NCBI GenBank assembly: GCA_900767015.1
Contig: CAAFXQ010000335.1
Location: forward strand, 1-8,375
Source of the DNA: Clostridia bacterium
GTDB lineage: Bacteria; Bacillota; Clostridia; Oscillospirales; Acutalibacteraceae
Direction of reading: 5' to 3'
Length of the DNA: 8,375 nucleotides
Position 1 is the first letter of the stretch; each line of letters begins with the position of its first letter. This document shows positions 1-5,673 of the stretch, piece by piece. The position numbers were made by a program, and so were the translations under genes. The notes beneath the pieces were generated by a model. The model searched no databases, had not been told where the DNA came from, and saw only the letters and a list, made by a program, of their open reading frames with translations.

Positions 1-80
1 AGAGCAAGCAGACTACGATTTTCGACGAAGCGTTGAACAACCACGGCTCGGACGCAGAGCCTGTCAGTCAGACGGCATAA
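1..80 (+). CDS. 3' end of an unrecognised protein-coding gene (partial)
   Basis: An open frame enters from the left edge and ends at a TAA at 78-80, giving about 25 residues. The tail is hydrophilic and ends in ...GSDAEPVSQTA. It contains no motif I can recognise, and most of the gene lies outside the window, so no function is proposed. The support for it being real is the open frame from the first base to the stop and a hairpin of terminator type about 20 bp downstream in the same orientation. It converges with the Fic-gene remnant on the other strand. Alternative: a chance open frame, since only 25 codons are visible. Confidence 0.5.
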   Translation, partial: SKQTTIFDEALNNHGSDAEPVSQTA

Positions 81-98
81 GGTTTTAATACAATACAT

Positions 99-135
99 CA
101 GCCCGACTTCATCACGAATGTCGGGCTGTCATTTT
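99..135 (+). terminator. Rho-independent terminator after the left-edge gene
   Basis: CAGCCCGAC (99-107) pairs perfectly with GTCGGGCTG (120-128), giving a 9-bp GC-rich stem with a 12-nt loop. It is followed by TCATTTTATAAT, a short T-rich tail. The stem sits just downstream of the plus-strand stop at 78-80, and the T-rich side is on the plus strand, so it most likely ends that gene. It may also limit transcription coming from the Fic remnant on the minus strand, but on that side no T-run follows. Confidence 0.65.
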
Positions 136-177
136 ATAATTGTGCAAGCGGGAAGTCAATTTCGGAACCGGAATTTG

Positions 178-516
178 TTACCGGAAATTCTTATGACACT
201 TTCCTTTTAAAAACCGCTTGATTTCGCCGTTGTCTTTATCTTCGTAATACCGTATCAAAAGCCTTTTGAACTCCGGCACACAATCTTCCGGTATTACCAA
301 AAGACCGCTTGCCTTTGCTATCAAAAAGTGGTTGGCAAAAATCACAGATGCTCTTTTGTTTCCGTCGTTAAAGATTTGCGTTTTCATACAGTAAAGACAA
401 AGTTCAACGGCAATATCGACGGCATGGACGTTTTGTTCTGTAATTGCCTGAATATTTTCCTTTACAACCGTTTCAATGGGAAGCGGCGGTCTGTAAGATG
501 TTCCGCCGATTGTTCC
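178..516 (-). pseudogene. Fic-domain protein remnant, 5' truncated
   Basis: Reading down from a TAG at 517-519, the minus strand is open for 112 codons to the TAA at 178-180. The product begins GTIGGTSYRPPLPIE and carries the Fic signature as QIFNDGNKRAS, followed by a conserved C-terminal helix region with PEDCVPEFKRLL and YYEDKD. Fic enzymes transfer AMP or other nucleotide moieties to target proteins, with the loop H-x-F-x-[DE]-G-N-x-x-R. Here Gln replaces the catalytic His, a variant I believe occurs in some GNKR-type Fic proteins and which would impair classical AMPylation. There is no start codon before Met at 385-387, and starting there removes the first Fic helices. The rest of the N-terminal half is not found in any frame upstream. 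The break falls exactly in a 15-bp inverted repeat. I read it as a decayed fragment; a short expressed protein from Met 387 (69 aa) is possible but less likely. Confidence 0.7.
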
Positions 517-547
517 CTAAAAATCAACAGCATTTTAGGGAACAATC
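508..547. repeat. 15-bp perfect inverted repeat at the Fic truncation point
   Basis: GATTGTTCCCTAAAA (508-522) and TTTTAGGGAACAATC (533-547) are perfect reverse complements around a 10-nt loop. A third, direct half-copy TTGTTCCCTAA lies at 567-577. The Fic reading frame is stopped by the TAG inside this repeat. The site lies between the end of alr (631) and the Fic remnant, so it could be a two-way transcription barrier, a protein-binding palindrome, or the scar of a mobile element. It lacks the T-run after the stem expected of a standard terminator on either strand. Confidence 0.75.
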
Positions 548-630
548 CGATTCTTGCCCTGGCGGTTTGTTCCCTAATTTTTATCTTCACATTGATTCAC
601 TTTGTCGGAATATACCGACTGAAATCCGTC

Positions 631-1797
631 TCAGTTATACTCCCCTACCAGCTCGCCGTCTTTGTAGTACACACGTCTGACTCTCGGCATAAAGGTGCAG
701 ACAACCTCGTAGCAGAAGCTGTGGCACATTTCACCCAGGGTTTCGGCGGTGATTTCCTCGTCGCCGCTTTTTCCGAGCAAGACGGCGTGGTCGCCGACTT
801 TGACGTCGGGGATATCCGTCACGTCCACCATAATCTGATCCATGCAGACCTTGCCTCTGATCGGGGCTTTTTTGCCGTTTATCAGCACATAGCCGACACC
901 CGTCAGACACCGTCTGTATCCGTCGGCGTAACCTACGCAAACGGTTGCAATTCTGCGCTCACTGTCCGCAACATAAACGTGACCGTAGCCGATGCCCGTA
1001 CCGGGGGTGACGGTCTTAATGTGAATGACATGGCTTTTGACCTGCATGGCGGGCTTTAGCGGTACTCTGTCCTTTTGCACCTCATCGGATGGGTACATGC
1101 CGTAAAGGGAGATGCCCATACGAACCATGTCGTACTGTTTGTCAAATTCGATGATGCCGGCGCTGTTGCAAAGATGCTTGATCGGAATCGTGACTCCCCT
1201 TTTCTCTAACAGACCGATAAAACGGTCAAAACGGGCGGTCTGACTGTCGGCGGTCGTCTTATCAAAGTAGTCCGCCTTAGCATAATGGCTGAACATGCCC
1301 TCAACGGTAATACCGTCGAGCAGTGTCATCTTTTTGACAATGTCGGCGCTTTCTTTGGTGTCCGCAAAGCCGATTCGGCCCATGCCGGTTTCGACGGCGA
1401 TATGAACCGGAACCTTTTTGCCGTACTTCATGGCGGCATTCGAAAGCTCGGCGGCCTCGTCGTAGTTGAAAATGGTCGGCGTGATGTCCTTTTCAATCAG
1501 AATCGGGTACTGATACGGACTCGAGTAAGACAAAATCAATATCGGCTTTTTGATGCCGGCGTCACGAAGCACAACCGCTTCTTCGAGTGCGGCGACAGCG
1601 AAGAAATCGGTCTTTTCTTCAAGTACTCTTGCGACCTGCACACTGCCGTGACCGTAAGCGTCCGCCTTGATAACACTGCAGACCTTGACGCCCGGCTGAA
1701 CACGCTTTTTCAAAGAATCAAAGTTAAATGCAATCGCCGAAAGGTCGATTTCGGCAAAGGTTCTGTAATAATACGGATAGGTATGCTCATTCGGCAT
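631..1797 (-). CDS. alr: Alanine racemase, PLP-dependent
   Basis: This 388-residue protein interconverts L- and D-alanine in the cytoplasm, supplying D-Ala for peptidoglycan. It is a full-length member of the fold III PLP racemases. The PLP lysine is K44 in SVIKADAYGHG. The second catalytic base is Y271 in GTGIGYGHVY, followed by the family motif VGYADGYRR at 288-296. CMDQ at 318-321 and the C-terminal PRVRRVYY at 371-378 are also typical. The ATG at 1795-1797 is preceded by AGAGGGAA at suitable distance. pxpA ends 14 bp upstream, so the two are almost certainly co-transcribed. As the last gene of a cluster that also has D-amino acid aminotransferase and two D-glutamate-cyclase-like genes, it probably feeds or drains the D-Ala pool used by the aminotransferase. 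Whether it is the only alanine racemase of the cell cannot be seen here. A weak 5-bp hairpin (604-619) follows the stop but has no T-run. Confidence 0.96.
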   Translation of the reverse strand: MPNEHTYPYYYRTFAEIDLSAIAFNFDSLKKRVQPGVKVCSVIKADAYGHGSVQVARVLEEKTDFFAVAALEEAVVLRDAGIKKPILILSYSSPYQYPILIEKDITPTIFNYDEAAELSNAAMKYGKKVPVHIAVETGMGRIGFADTKESADIVKKMTLLDGITVEGMFSHYAKADYFDKTTADSQTARFDRFIGLLEKRGVTIPIKHLCNSAGIIEFDKQYDMVRMGISLYGMYPSDEVQKDRVPLKPAMQVKSHVIHIKTVTPGTGIGYGHVYVADSERRIATVCVGYADGYRRCLTGVGYVLINGKKAPIRGKVCMDQIMVDVTDIPDVKVGDHAVLLGKSGDEEITAETLGEMCHSFCYEVVCTFMPRVRRVYYKDGELVGEYN

Positions 1798-1811
1798 TGG
1801 TATTCCCTCTT

Positions 1812-2582
1812 TTACTTGATAATCTCGTGAAGCGGGCAGATTTCAATGCCCTCTTTCATAAATTCGTTTCTGATTTTCTCAACAAACATCAGCGCTTTTT
1901 CGCTGTCGCCGTGGACGCAGACGGAGTCCGGGCAAAGCTCGATTTCGTTTCCGTTGATTGAACGGACGGTACCCTTTTTTATCATGCCGATCACACGCTC
2001 GGCGGCTTCGTCCTCATCTTTGATAACGGCACCCGGCTTGGTTCTTGCCACAAGGGAGCCGTCGTCCTCGTAAGCACGGTCGGCGAACACCTCGCACGCA
2101 CAGGGAAGCCCGATTTTCTTCGCTTCCGAAAGCATCAGACTGCCCGAAAGACCGAGCAGAATCAGTCCGGGGTTGTATTCGTAAATTGCTTCGCAGATTG
2201 CTGCGGACAGCTTTTCGTCCTTGGCCGCCATGTTGTAAAGTGCACCGTGGGGCTTGACGTGACGCAGGATAACGCCCTGAGACTTACAAAAGGCGTCAAG
2301 GGCACCGATCTGATAGGTAATCATCGCTTTGACGTCGGCGGGAGACATATTCATGTTCCGTCTTCCGAAGCCCTGCAAATCCGGGAAGCCCGGGTGGGCA
2401 CCGACGGAAGCGCCGTTCGCCTTACAAAGCGCAACGGTTTTGCTCATCACGGTCGGGTCGCCCGCATGAAGTCCGCAGGCAACGTTCGCCGAGGAGACAA
2501 GCGGAATAATCCGGTCATCAAGACCGATTTTATAAGCGCCGAAGCTTTCGCCAAGGTCGCTGTTGAGGTCGATTCTGTACAT
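1812..2582 (-). CDS. pxpA: 5-oxoprolinase subunit A (LamB/YcsF family)
   Basis: PxpA works with PxpB and PxpC as the prokaryotic ATP-dependent 5-oxoprolinase, opening 5-oxoproline (pyroglutamate) to glutamate. The 256-residue protein has the full family pattern: DLNSDLGE at 5-12, SANVACGLHAGDP at 31-43, GAHPGFPDLQGFGRR at 61-75, HVKPHGALYN at 108-117, EVFADRAY at 164-171 and SVCVHGD at 220-226. The frame stays open for 18 codons further upstream (to 2636), but those residues do not look like the family. Starting at the ATG at 2580-2582 puts the conserved DLNSDLGE near the N-terminus, as usual, and follows a GAAAGGGAATGG stretch that can act as a ribosome binding site. It lies 14 bp before alr. 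A repeat-filled gap of about 590 bp separates it from the DUF1445 gene and the other pxp genes, so it may rely on read-through or on its own promoter; I see no convincing -35/-10 pair there. Confidence 0.95.
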   Translation of the reverse strand: MYRIDLNSDLGESFGAYKIGLDDRIIPLVSSANVACGLHAGDPTVMSKTVALCKANGASVGAHPGFPDLQGFGRRNMNMSPADVKAMITYQIGALDAFCKSQGVILRHVKPHGALYNMAAKDEKLSAAICEAIYEYNPGLILLGLSGSLMLSEAKKIGLPCACEVFADRAYEDDGSLVARTKPGAVIKDEDEAAERVIGMIKKGTVRSINGNEIELCPDSVCVHGDSEKALMFVEKIRNEFMKEGIEICPLHEIIK

Positions 2583-2616
2583 AGTATATGACCATTCCCT
2601 TTCTATATAATTCGTA

Positions 2617-2668
2617 ATGCGTAATTGTAGTCGCAAAGCAGATGTTAGATGTTAGATATTAGATGTTA
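2617..2668. repeat. Four tandem 7-bp units (GATGTTA) at the left edge of the inserted repeat
   Basis: Four abutting heptamers occupy 2641-2668: GATGTTA, GATGTTA, GATATTA, GATGTTA. Immediately after them the element tip GTGGTCGCGGG begins at 2672. Just before them lies GTAATTGTAGTCGC (about 2620-2633), which looks like a decayed second copy of the tip (compare AATTGTGGTCGC at 8093-8104), itself preceded by GTAATGC/GTAATTG heptamer-like units. These bases fall within the unused in-frame extension of pxpA. Confidence 0.7.
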
Positions 2669-2811
2669 GAAGTGGTCGCGGGTTTACTTTGTACCGCAGG
2701 AAAGCTGTTTTCCGCAGTAACGACTTTTTGTAGCGGGAAGTCTGTTGATTGTAAATGCTGTAAAAAGAGTAAGCGAAACTGAATTTCACCTTGTGCTGAC
2801 GGGGAGCGAGG

Positions 2812-2905
2812 ACTCCCTCAGTCACTTCGTGACAGTTCCCTCAAAGAGGGAGCCAATTATGCCTCCCTCATGAGGGAGGTGGCGGCGACAGCCGTCGGAG
2901 GGAGT
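2812..2905. repeat. Palindromic CTCCCTC/GAGGGAG unit, copy 1
   Basis: This 94-bp unit starts ACTCCCTC and ends GAGGGAGT. Inside it are GTCAC-TTC-GTGAC (2821-2833), a CCCTCAAAGAGGG hairpin and CCTCCCTC-AT-GAGGGAGG. A second copy with the same order of hairpins lies at 8237-8355. It is nested inside the larger element. Such short multi-hairpin units are typical of non-coding dispersed repeats in gut Clostridia (recalled, not searched). Confidence 0.75.
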
Positions 2906-2920
2906 CAGCCAAGGCGGCTG

Positions 2921-3017
2921 TGTGCGGCGAAGCCGCACATTTTCCGGGCTTAAAGCCCGGAAAATACAAAACCGTCAGGTTTTGTCAGCCGCCGTCCCGC
3001 CGGCGGAAGTGACTTCC
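2921..3017. repeat. Train of five short perfect hairpins
   Basis: Five near-abutting inverted repeats occur here: TGTGCGGC-GAA-GCCGCACA (2921-2939, 8 bp); a 13-bp arm ATTTTCCGGGCTT with its complement around one base (2939-2965); ACAAAACC-GTCA-GGTTTTGT (2966-2985, 8 bp); CCGCCG/CGGCGG (2989-3006, 6-nt loop); and GGAAG-TGA-CTTCC (3005-3017). Loops are mostly three to six bases. They lie between copy 1 of the CTCCCTC unit and the right arm of the element. Copy C at the right window edge shows nothing like them within the visible part. Confidence 0.8.
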
Positions 3018-3125
3018 CCGAAGCCGCCAAACTTCCCGTCGCTTATAATCTACAAACTCCCCGTCACAAAAAGCTTACCCCTGCGGGTAGCGGCTTTCCT
3101 TTAGAACCGTGTCGCCCGCGACCAC

Positions 3126-3157
3126 AACTATTCACTATTCATTATTCACTATTCATT
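3126..3157. repeat. Four tandem 7-bp units (ATTCACT/ATTCATT) at the right edge of the element
   Basis: ATTCACT, ATTCATT, ATTCACT and ATTCATT run through 3130-3157, directly outside the right tip CCCGCGACCAC. In the reverse direction the unit is AATGAAT/AGTGAAT, the same as the four AATGAAT units that precede the tip at 8097. They end 16 bp after the stop of the DUF1445 gene in the direction of transcription. Confidence 0.8.
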
Positions 3158-3173
3158 CAGACAATCCGTCTGT

Positions 3174-3959
3174 TCAATCCTTGAGCAGCGAATTCTTTAT
3201 ATCGGTAATAAACATGTGTCCCGGTGCGTGAGAAATCGCAATCGGCGGCTTGGCGCTCATAACAGCCGACTGCGGCGTGACACCGCAGCACCAGAATACG
3301 GGGATTTCGCCCTCATGGATTGTGACGCTGTCGCCGAAATCGGGCTTGTTTATGTCTTTGATCCCGATTTTTGCGCCTTCTCCGATGTGAATCGGCGCAC
3401 CGTGGACTCTCGGCATGGAAGCCGTGACCGAAACCGCTTTAATCGCCTTTTCGGGGGTCATCGGACGCATACTGACGACCGTTTTGCCGTGGAAGATGCC
3501 CGCCGGGACGCAGTCGATATTCGTCAGATACATCGGAACGTTTCTGCCCTCTTCGATATGCCTTACGGGCACATCGGCAGAAAGAAGCTCGCTTTCGAAT
3601 GAGAACGAACAGCCGATCAGGAAAAAGACAAAGTCGTCCCGCCAAAGGTGCGAAATGTCGGTGTATTCGCCTGTGAGCTTGCCGTATTCATAGACCCGGT
3701 ACTTCGGGATATCCGTCGCAATGTCGGCGTCCTTTGCCATGTAGCGAAGTGCCCGGCTTCCGACGTCGCCGACTTCAAGAATCGGACAGGACTTCGGGTT
3801 GCGCTGAGTAAACAGCAAAAAGTCATATGCCTGCTCTTTCGGAAGAATGAGCAGGTTTCCCTGTGCGAAGCCGTCGCACATACCGGAGGTCTGTGTGGTG
3901 ATTTTGCCCTCACGAATCAGTTGTCTGACTTCATGCGGACTCATTTTTGAGTAATCCAT
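3174..3959 (-). CDS. DUF1445 / YcsI-family protein, D-glutamate cyclase-like (putative hydro-lyase)
   Basis: The 261-residue product matches the DUF1445 (YcsI, 'putative hydro-lyase') family at its normal length of about 260. Conserved blocks visible are GNLLILP (34-40), NPKSCPILEVGD (54-65), DDFVFFLIGCSFSFESEL (108-125), NIDCVPAGIFHG (147-158), VVSMRPM (161-167), RVHGAPIHIG (184-193), VFWCCGVTPQ (221-230) and SHAPGHMFITD (243-253). The N-terminal half of mammalian mitochondrial DGLUCY, which converts D-glutamate to 5-oxo-D-proline, belongs to this family; the activity of free-standing bacterial members is less certain. It follows pxpC by 14 bp, as ycsI lies near kipI/kipA in B. subtilis. The ATG at 3957-3959 has AAGAAAGGGTG upstream. 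A role in making or handling 5-oxoproline for PxpABC fits the context. Cytoplasmic; no signal peptide seen. Confidence 0.9.
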   Translation of the reverse strand: MDYSKMSPHEVRQLIREGKITTQTSGMCDGFAQGNLLILPKEQAYDFLLFTQRNPKSCPILEVGDVGSRALRYMAKDADIATDIPKYRVYEYGKLTGEYTDISHLWRDDFVFFLIGCSFSFESELLSADVPVRHIEEGRNVPMYLTNIDCVPAGIFHGKTVVSMRPMTPEKAIKAVSVTASMPRVHGAPIHIGEGAKIGIKDINKPDFGDSVTIHEGEIPVFWCCGVTPQSAVMSAKPPIAISHAPGHMFITDIKNSLLKD

Positions 3960-3973
3960 AGTGACACCCTTTC

Positions 3974-4921
3974 TTATCGTTCAAAATACATCGAATATTC
4001 GAAAATCTCAATCTCTTTTTCGGCGGCCTTGTAAAGCCTGATCGCCTCTTCGGCGGTCACCTTTTGAAAGCGGATCACCGTTCCCGGCTTTGCCTGCGCA
4101 ATCAGGTGCAGGTCAGTCGTCAGCACGGTTGCGATTTTGGCGTAGCCGCCCGTTGTCTGACGATCAGCCATCATGATAATCGGCGTACCCGAGGCAGGAA
4201 TCTGAACCGAACCGGTCGTAACACCGTCGGAGATGATGTCCACGCCGTTTTTGCTTTCGATTTTTTCGCCGTCAAGCCGTATACCCATACGGTCGGACTT
4301 GTCGGTGACGGTGTAGGTCTTTCCGAAAAAGGTTTCGATTCCCCTTTCGGTGAAATAGTCGTCCTGCGGCCCCAAAACGGCACGCAAGGTAATCGACTTT
4401 GTGTATTTCACTTCGTTTTTATACTTTCTCTTTCCGATAAAGGCAAGCTCAATGCTTTGCCGGAGCGGGATTTCGTCGCCCTTTTGAAGCTTTCTTCCCT
4501 GAAAGCCGCCGAGCTTGCATTTGAGGTTCGTGGAAAGACTCCCCATCACAAGAGGCAAATCAAAGCCGCCGGCAACGGCAAGATAGGTTCTCATGCCGCT
4601 GTCGGCACGGGAAAAGCTGAGAACATCGCCCTTTTTGACCTCGACCGCCTTGTACATCGGACATTCTTCGCCGTTTAACGTCGGCTTCATGTCCGCACCG
4701 GTGACGGCAATCACGCTCGTGCAGTCAAAAGAGAATGTTCCGCCCATCATCGTCATTTCGAGAACACCCTCGCCTTTTTCGTTTCCGACAAGGATGTTCG
4801 CAATTTTCATCGACCGGGTGTCCATACAGCCGCCCGGAGAAAAACCCGACTGCATCGAGCCGAAGCGTCCGGCGTCCTGAACGGTCGTAAGCGGGCCGGG
4901 AGAGATTACGGAAATGTTCAT
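3974..4921 (-). CDS. pxpC: 5-oxoprolinase subunit C (KipA family)
   Basis: This is a 315-residue, full-length member of the 'biotin-dependent carboxyltransferase' family, which includes KipA and PxpC. With PxpB it forms the part of 5-oxoprolinase thought to activate the substrate using ATP. Conserved stretches are PGPLTTVQDAGR (8-19), AVAGGFDLPLVMGS (115-128), GGFQGRKLQKGD (138-149), SDRMGIRLDG (209-218) and the SDGVTTGSVQIPASGTP / MADRQTTGGY region (231-260). The ATG at 4919-4921 has a near-perfect AAAGGAGG seven bases upstream. The upstream gene pxpB ends 12 bp before it and the DUF1445 gene begins 14 bp after it, so translation of the three is probably coupled or at least co-transcribed. 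Databases often label this family allophanate hydrolase subunit 2, but no urea-carboxylase or biotin genes are present. In Bacillus the orthologue also counteracts KipI on the kinase KinA. Confidence 0.94.
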   Translation of the reverse strand: MNISVISPGPLTTVQDAGRFGSMQSGFSPGGCMDTRSMKIANILVGNEKGEGVLEMTMMGGTFSFDCTSVIAVTGADMKPTLNGEECPMYKAVEVKKGDVLSFSRADSGMRTYLAVAGGFDLPLVMGSLSTNLKCKLGGFQGRKLQKGDEIPLRQSIELAFIGKRKYKNEVKYTKSITLRAVLGPQDDYFTERGIETFFGKTYTVTDKSDRMGIRLDGEKIESKNGVDIISDGVTTGSVQIPASGTPIIMMADRQTTGGYAKIATVLTTDLHLIAQAKPGTVIRFQKVTAEEAIRLYKAAEKEIEIFEYSMYFER

Positions 4922-4933
4922 AGTAAGCCTCCT

Positions 4934-5647
4934 TTACGCTTCGATGACTTCGACCCGGTAGTCTTTGTCGTTGCTGATTCGTTCAAATTCGCTTTCGCTT
5001 ATCGGGCAAAAGCGGATATAGTCGCCGGCTTTATAGAGTATCGGCTCCTCCCGTTCGGGGTCGTAGGGCTTGACGGGTGTCCGTCCGATAAGCCGCCAGC
5101 CGCCCGGCGACGCAAGCGGATAAATACCTGTCTGCTCGCCGCCGATTCCGACTGCGCCGGCGGGTATACTCGTCCGAGGGGAATCGAGTCTCGGCGTTGC
5201 AATCCGGCTGTCCATTCCGCCAAGGTACGGAAAGCCCGGAAGAAAGCCGAGCATATAAATCAGATAATCCGTACCGCAGTGAATTTTGATGACTTCTTCT
5301 TTCGTAAGCCCCGAATGAGCGCAGACGTCGTCAAGGTCGGGGGAAAACTCACCCTCGTAACAAACGGGAATAAGGAAGACCCGTCTTTTTCCCGAGCCTT
5401 CCTCTTTGTAGCTGTTTATGATTTTTGTCAAAGCTTTCTGAAGCTTCTTATGGTTCGTCAAAAACGGGTCAAAGTACACGGTCGCCGAGCAAAAGGCCGG
5501 CACACATTCCCGCACGCCTTTCACCCTTTGCGCTTCAATTTCACGCACAAAGTAACGAAGCTTTCTGTTACAGTCCTCGTTGATTTCGGACGAAAAATTG
5601 ACCGTGACTGCACTTTCGCCGCAGGGAAGAAATCTGATTGTATCCAC
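4934..5647 (-). CDS. pxpB: 5-oxoprolinase subunit B (KipI family)
   Basis: The 237-residue product is a typical PxpB/KipI protein. It has an N-terminal domain starting IRFLPCGESAVTVNF and a C-terminal cyclophilin-like domain with IPVCYEGEFSPDLDDV (93-108), YMLGFLPGFPYLGGMD (131-146), TPRLDSPRTSIPAGAVGIGG (151-170) and YPLASPGGWRLIGRTP (176-191). It pairs with PxpC in the ATP-using half-reaction of 5-oxoprolinase. The start is GTG at 5645-5647, backed by GAGGGAAG about seven bases upstream; no ATG lies close by in frame, and this start gives the expected N-terminus. It sits between the DUF4392 gene (26 bp upstream) and pxpC (12 bp downstream). KipI of Bacillus inhibits sporulation kinase KinA, so a regulatory side role is possible but nothing in the sequence speaks for it here. 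Confidence 0.95.
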   Translation of the reverse strand: MDTIRFLPCGESAVTVNFSSEINEDCNRKLRYFVREIEAQRVKGVRECVPAFCSATVYFDPFLTNHKKLQKALTKIINSYKEEGSGKRRVFLIPVCYEGEFSPDLDDVCAHSGLTKEEVIKIHCGTDYLIYMLGFLPGFPYLGGMDSRIATPRLDSPRTSIPAGAVGIGGEQTGIYPLASPGGWRLIGRTPVKPYDPEREEPILYKAGDYIRFCPISESEFERISNDKDYRVEVIEA

Positions 5648-5673
5648 TGTGCTTCCCTCGCTTTCTAACTGTA

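Larger units (their letters stand above)
2672..3125. mobile_element. MITE-like element with ~85-95 bp imperfect terminal inverted repeats
   Basis: The element begins GTGGTCGCGGG (2672-2682) and ends CCCGCGACCAC (3115-3125), an exact 11-bp terminal inverted repeat. The likeness continues inward with gaps: the left arm (to about 2757) and the reverse complement of the right arm (about 3040-3125) share GGAAAGC, a CCGCAG/CCGCTA region, CTTTTTGT, a CGGG-AGT block and a TGT-GATT-TAA block. The interior carries the ACTCCCTC...GAGGGAGT palindromic unit and a series of perfect hairpins. No transposase or credible protein is encoded; the short open frames inside are repeat artefacts. A relative in plus orientation starts at 8097. 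The element separates two pxp genes that are usually adjacent or close, so it appears to have entered an existing operon. A purely structural repeat family spread by an unknown route is an alternative to a true transposon. Confidence 0.65.

Noticed and set aside
328..1059. Long plus-strand open frame opposite alr and the Fic remnant
   Set aside because: It runs antisense to the well-supported alr frame, has no recognisable motif, and arises from the codon bias of the opposite strand.
2583..2636. 18-residue N-terminal extension of PxpA
   Set aside because: The extra residues overlap a degenerate repeat tip and do not fit the family; the ATG at 2582 gives the usual start.
2922..3104. 60-codon plus-strand open frame in the inserted element
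   Set aside because: It translates a series of hairpins; no ribosome binding site and no protein-like composition.
2641..3157. CRISPR array
   Set aside because: The repeats are 7-bp tandem units and hairpins without unique spacers of even length, and there are no cas genes.
3974..5647. Allophanate hydrolase or urea carboxylase subunits
   Set aside because: The names are often given to these families, but there is no biotin carboxylase, biotin carrier or amidase gene, while pxpA and the cyclase-like genes point to 5-oxoprolinase.
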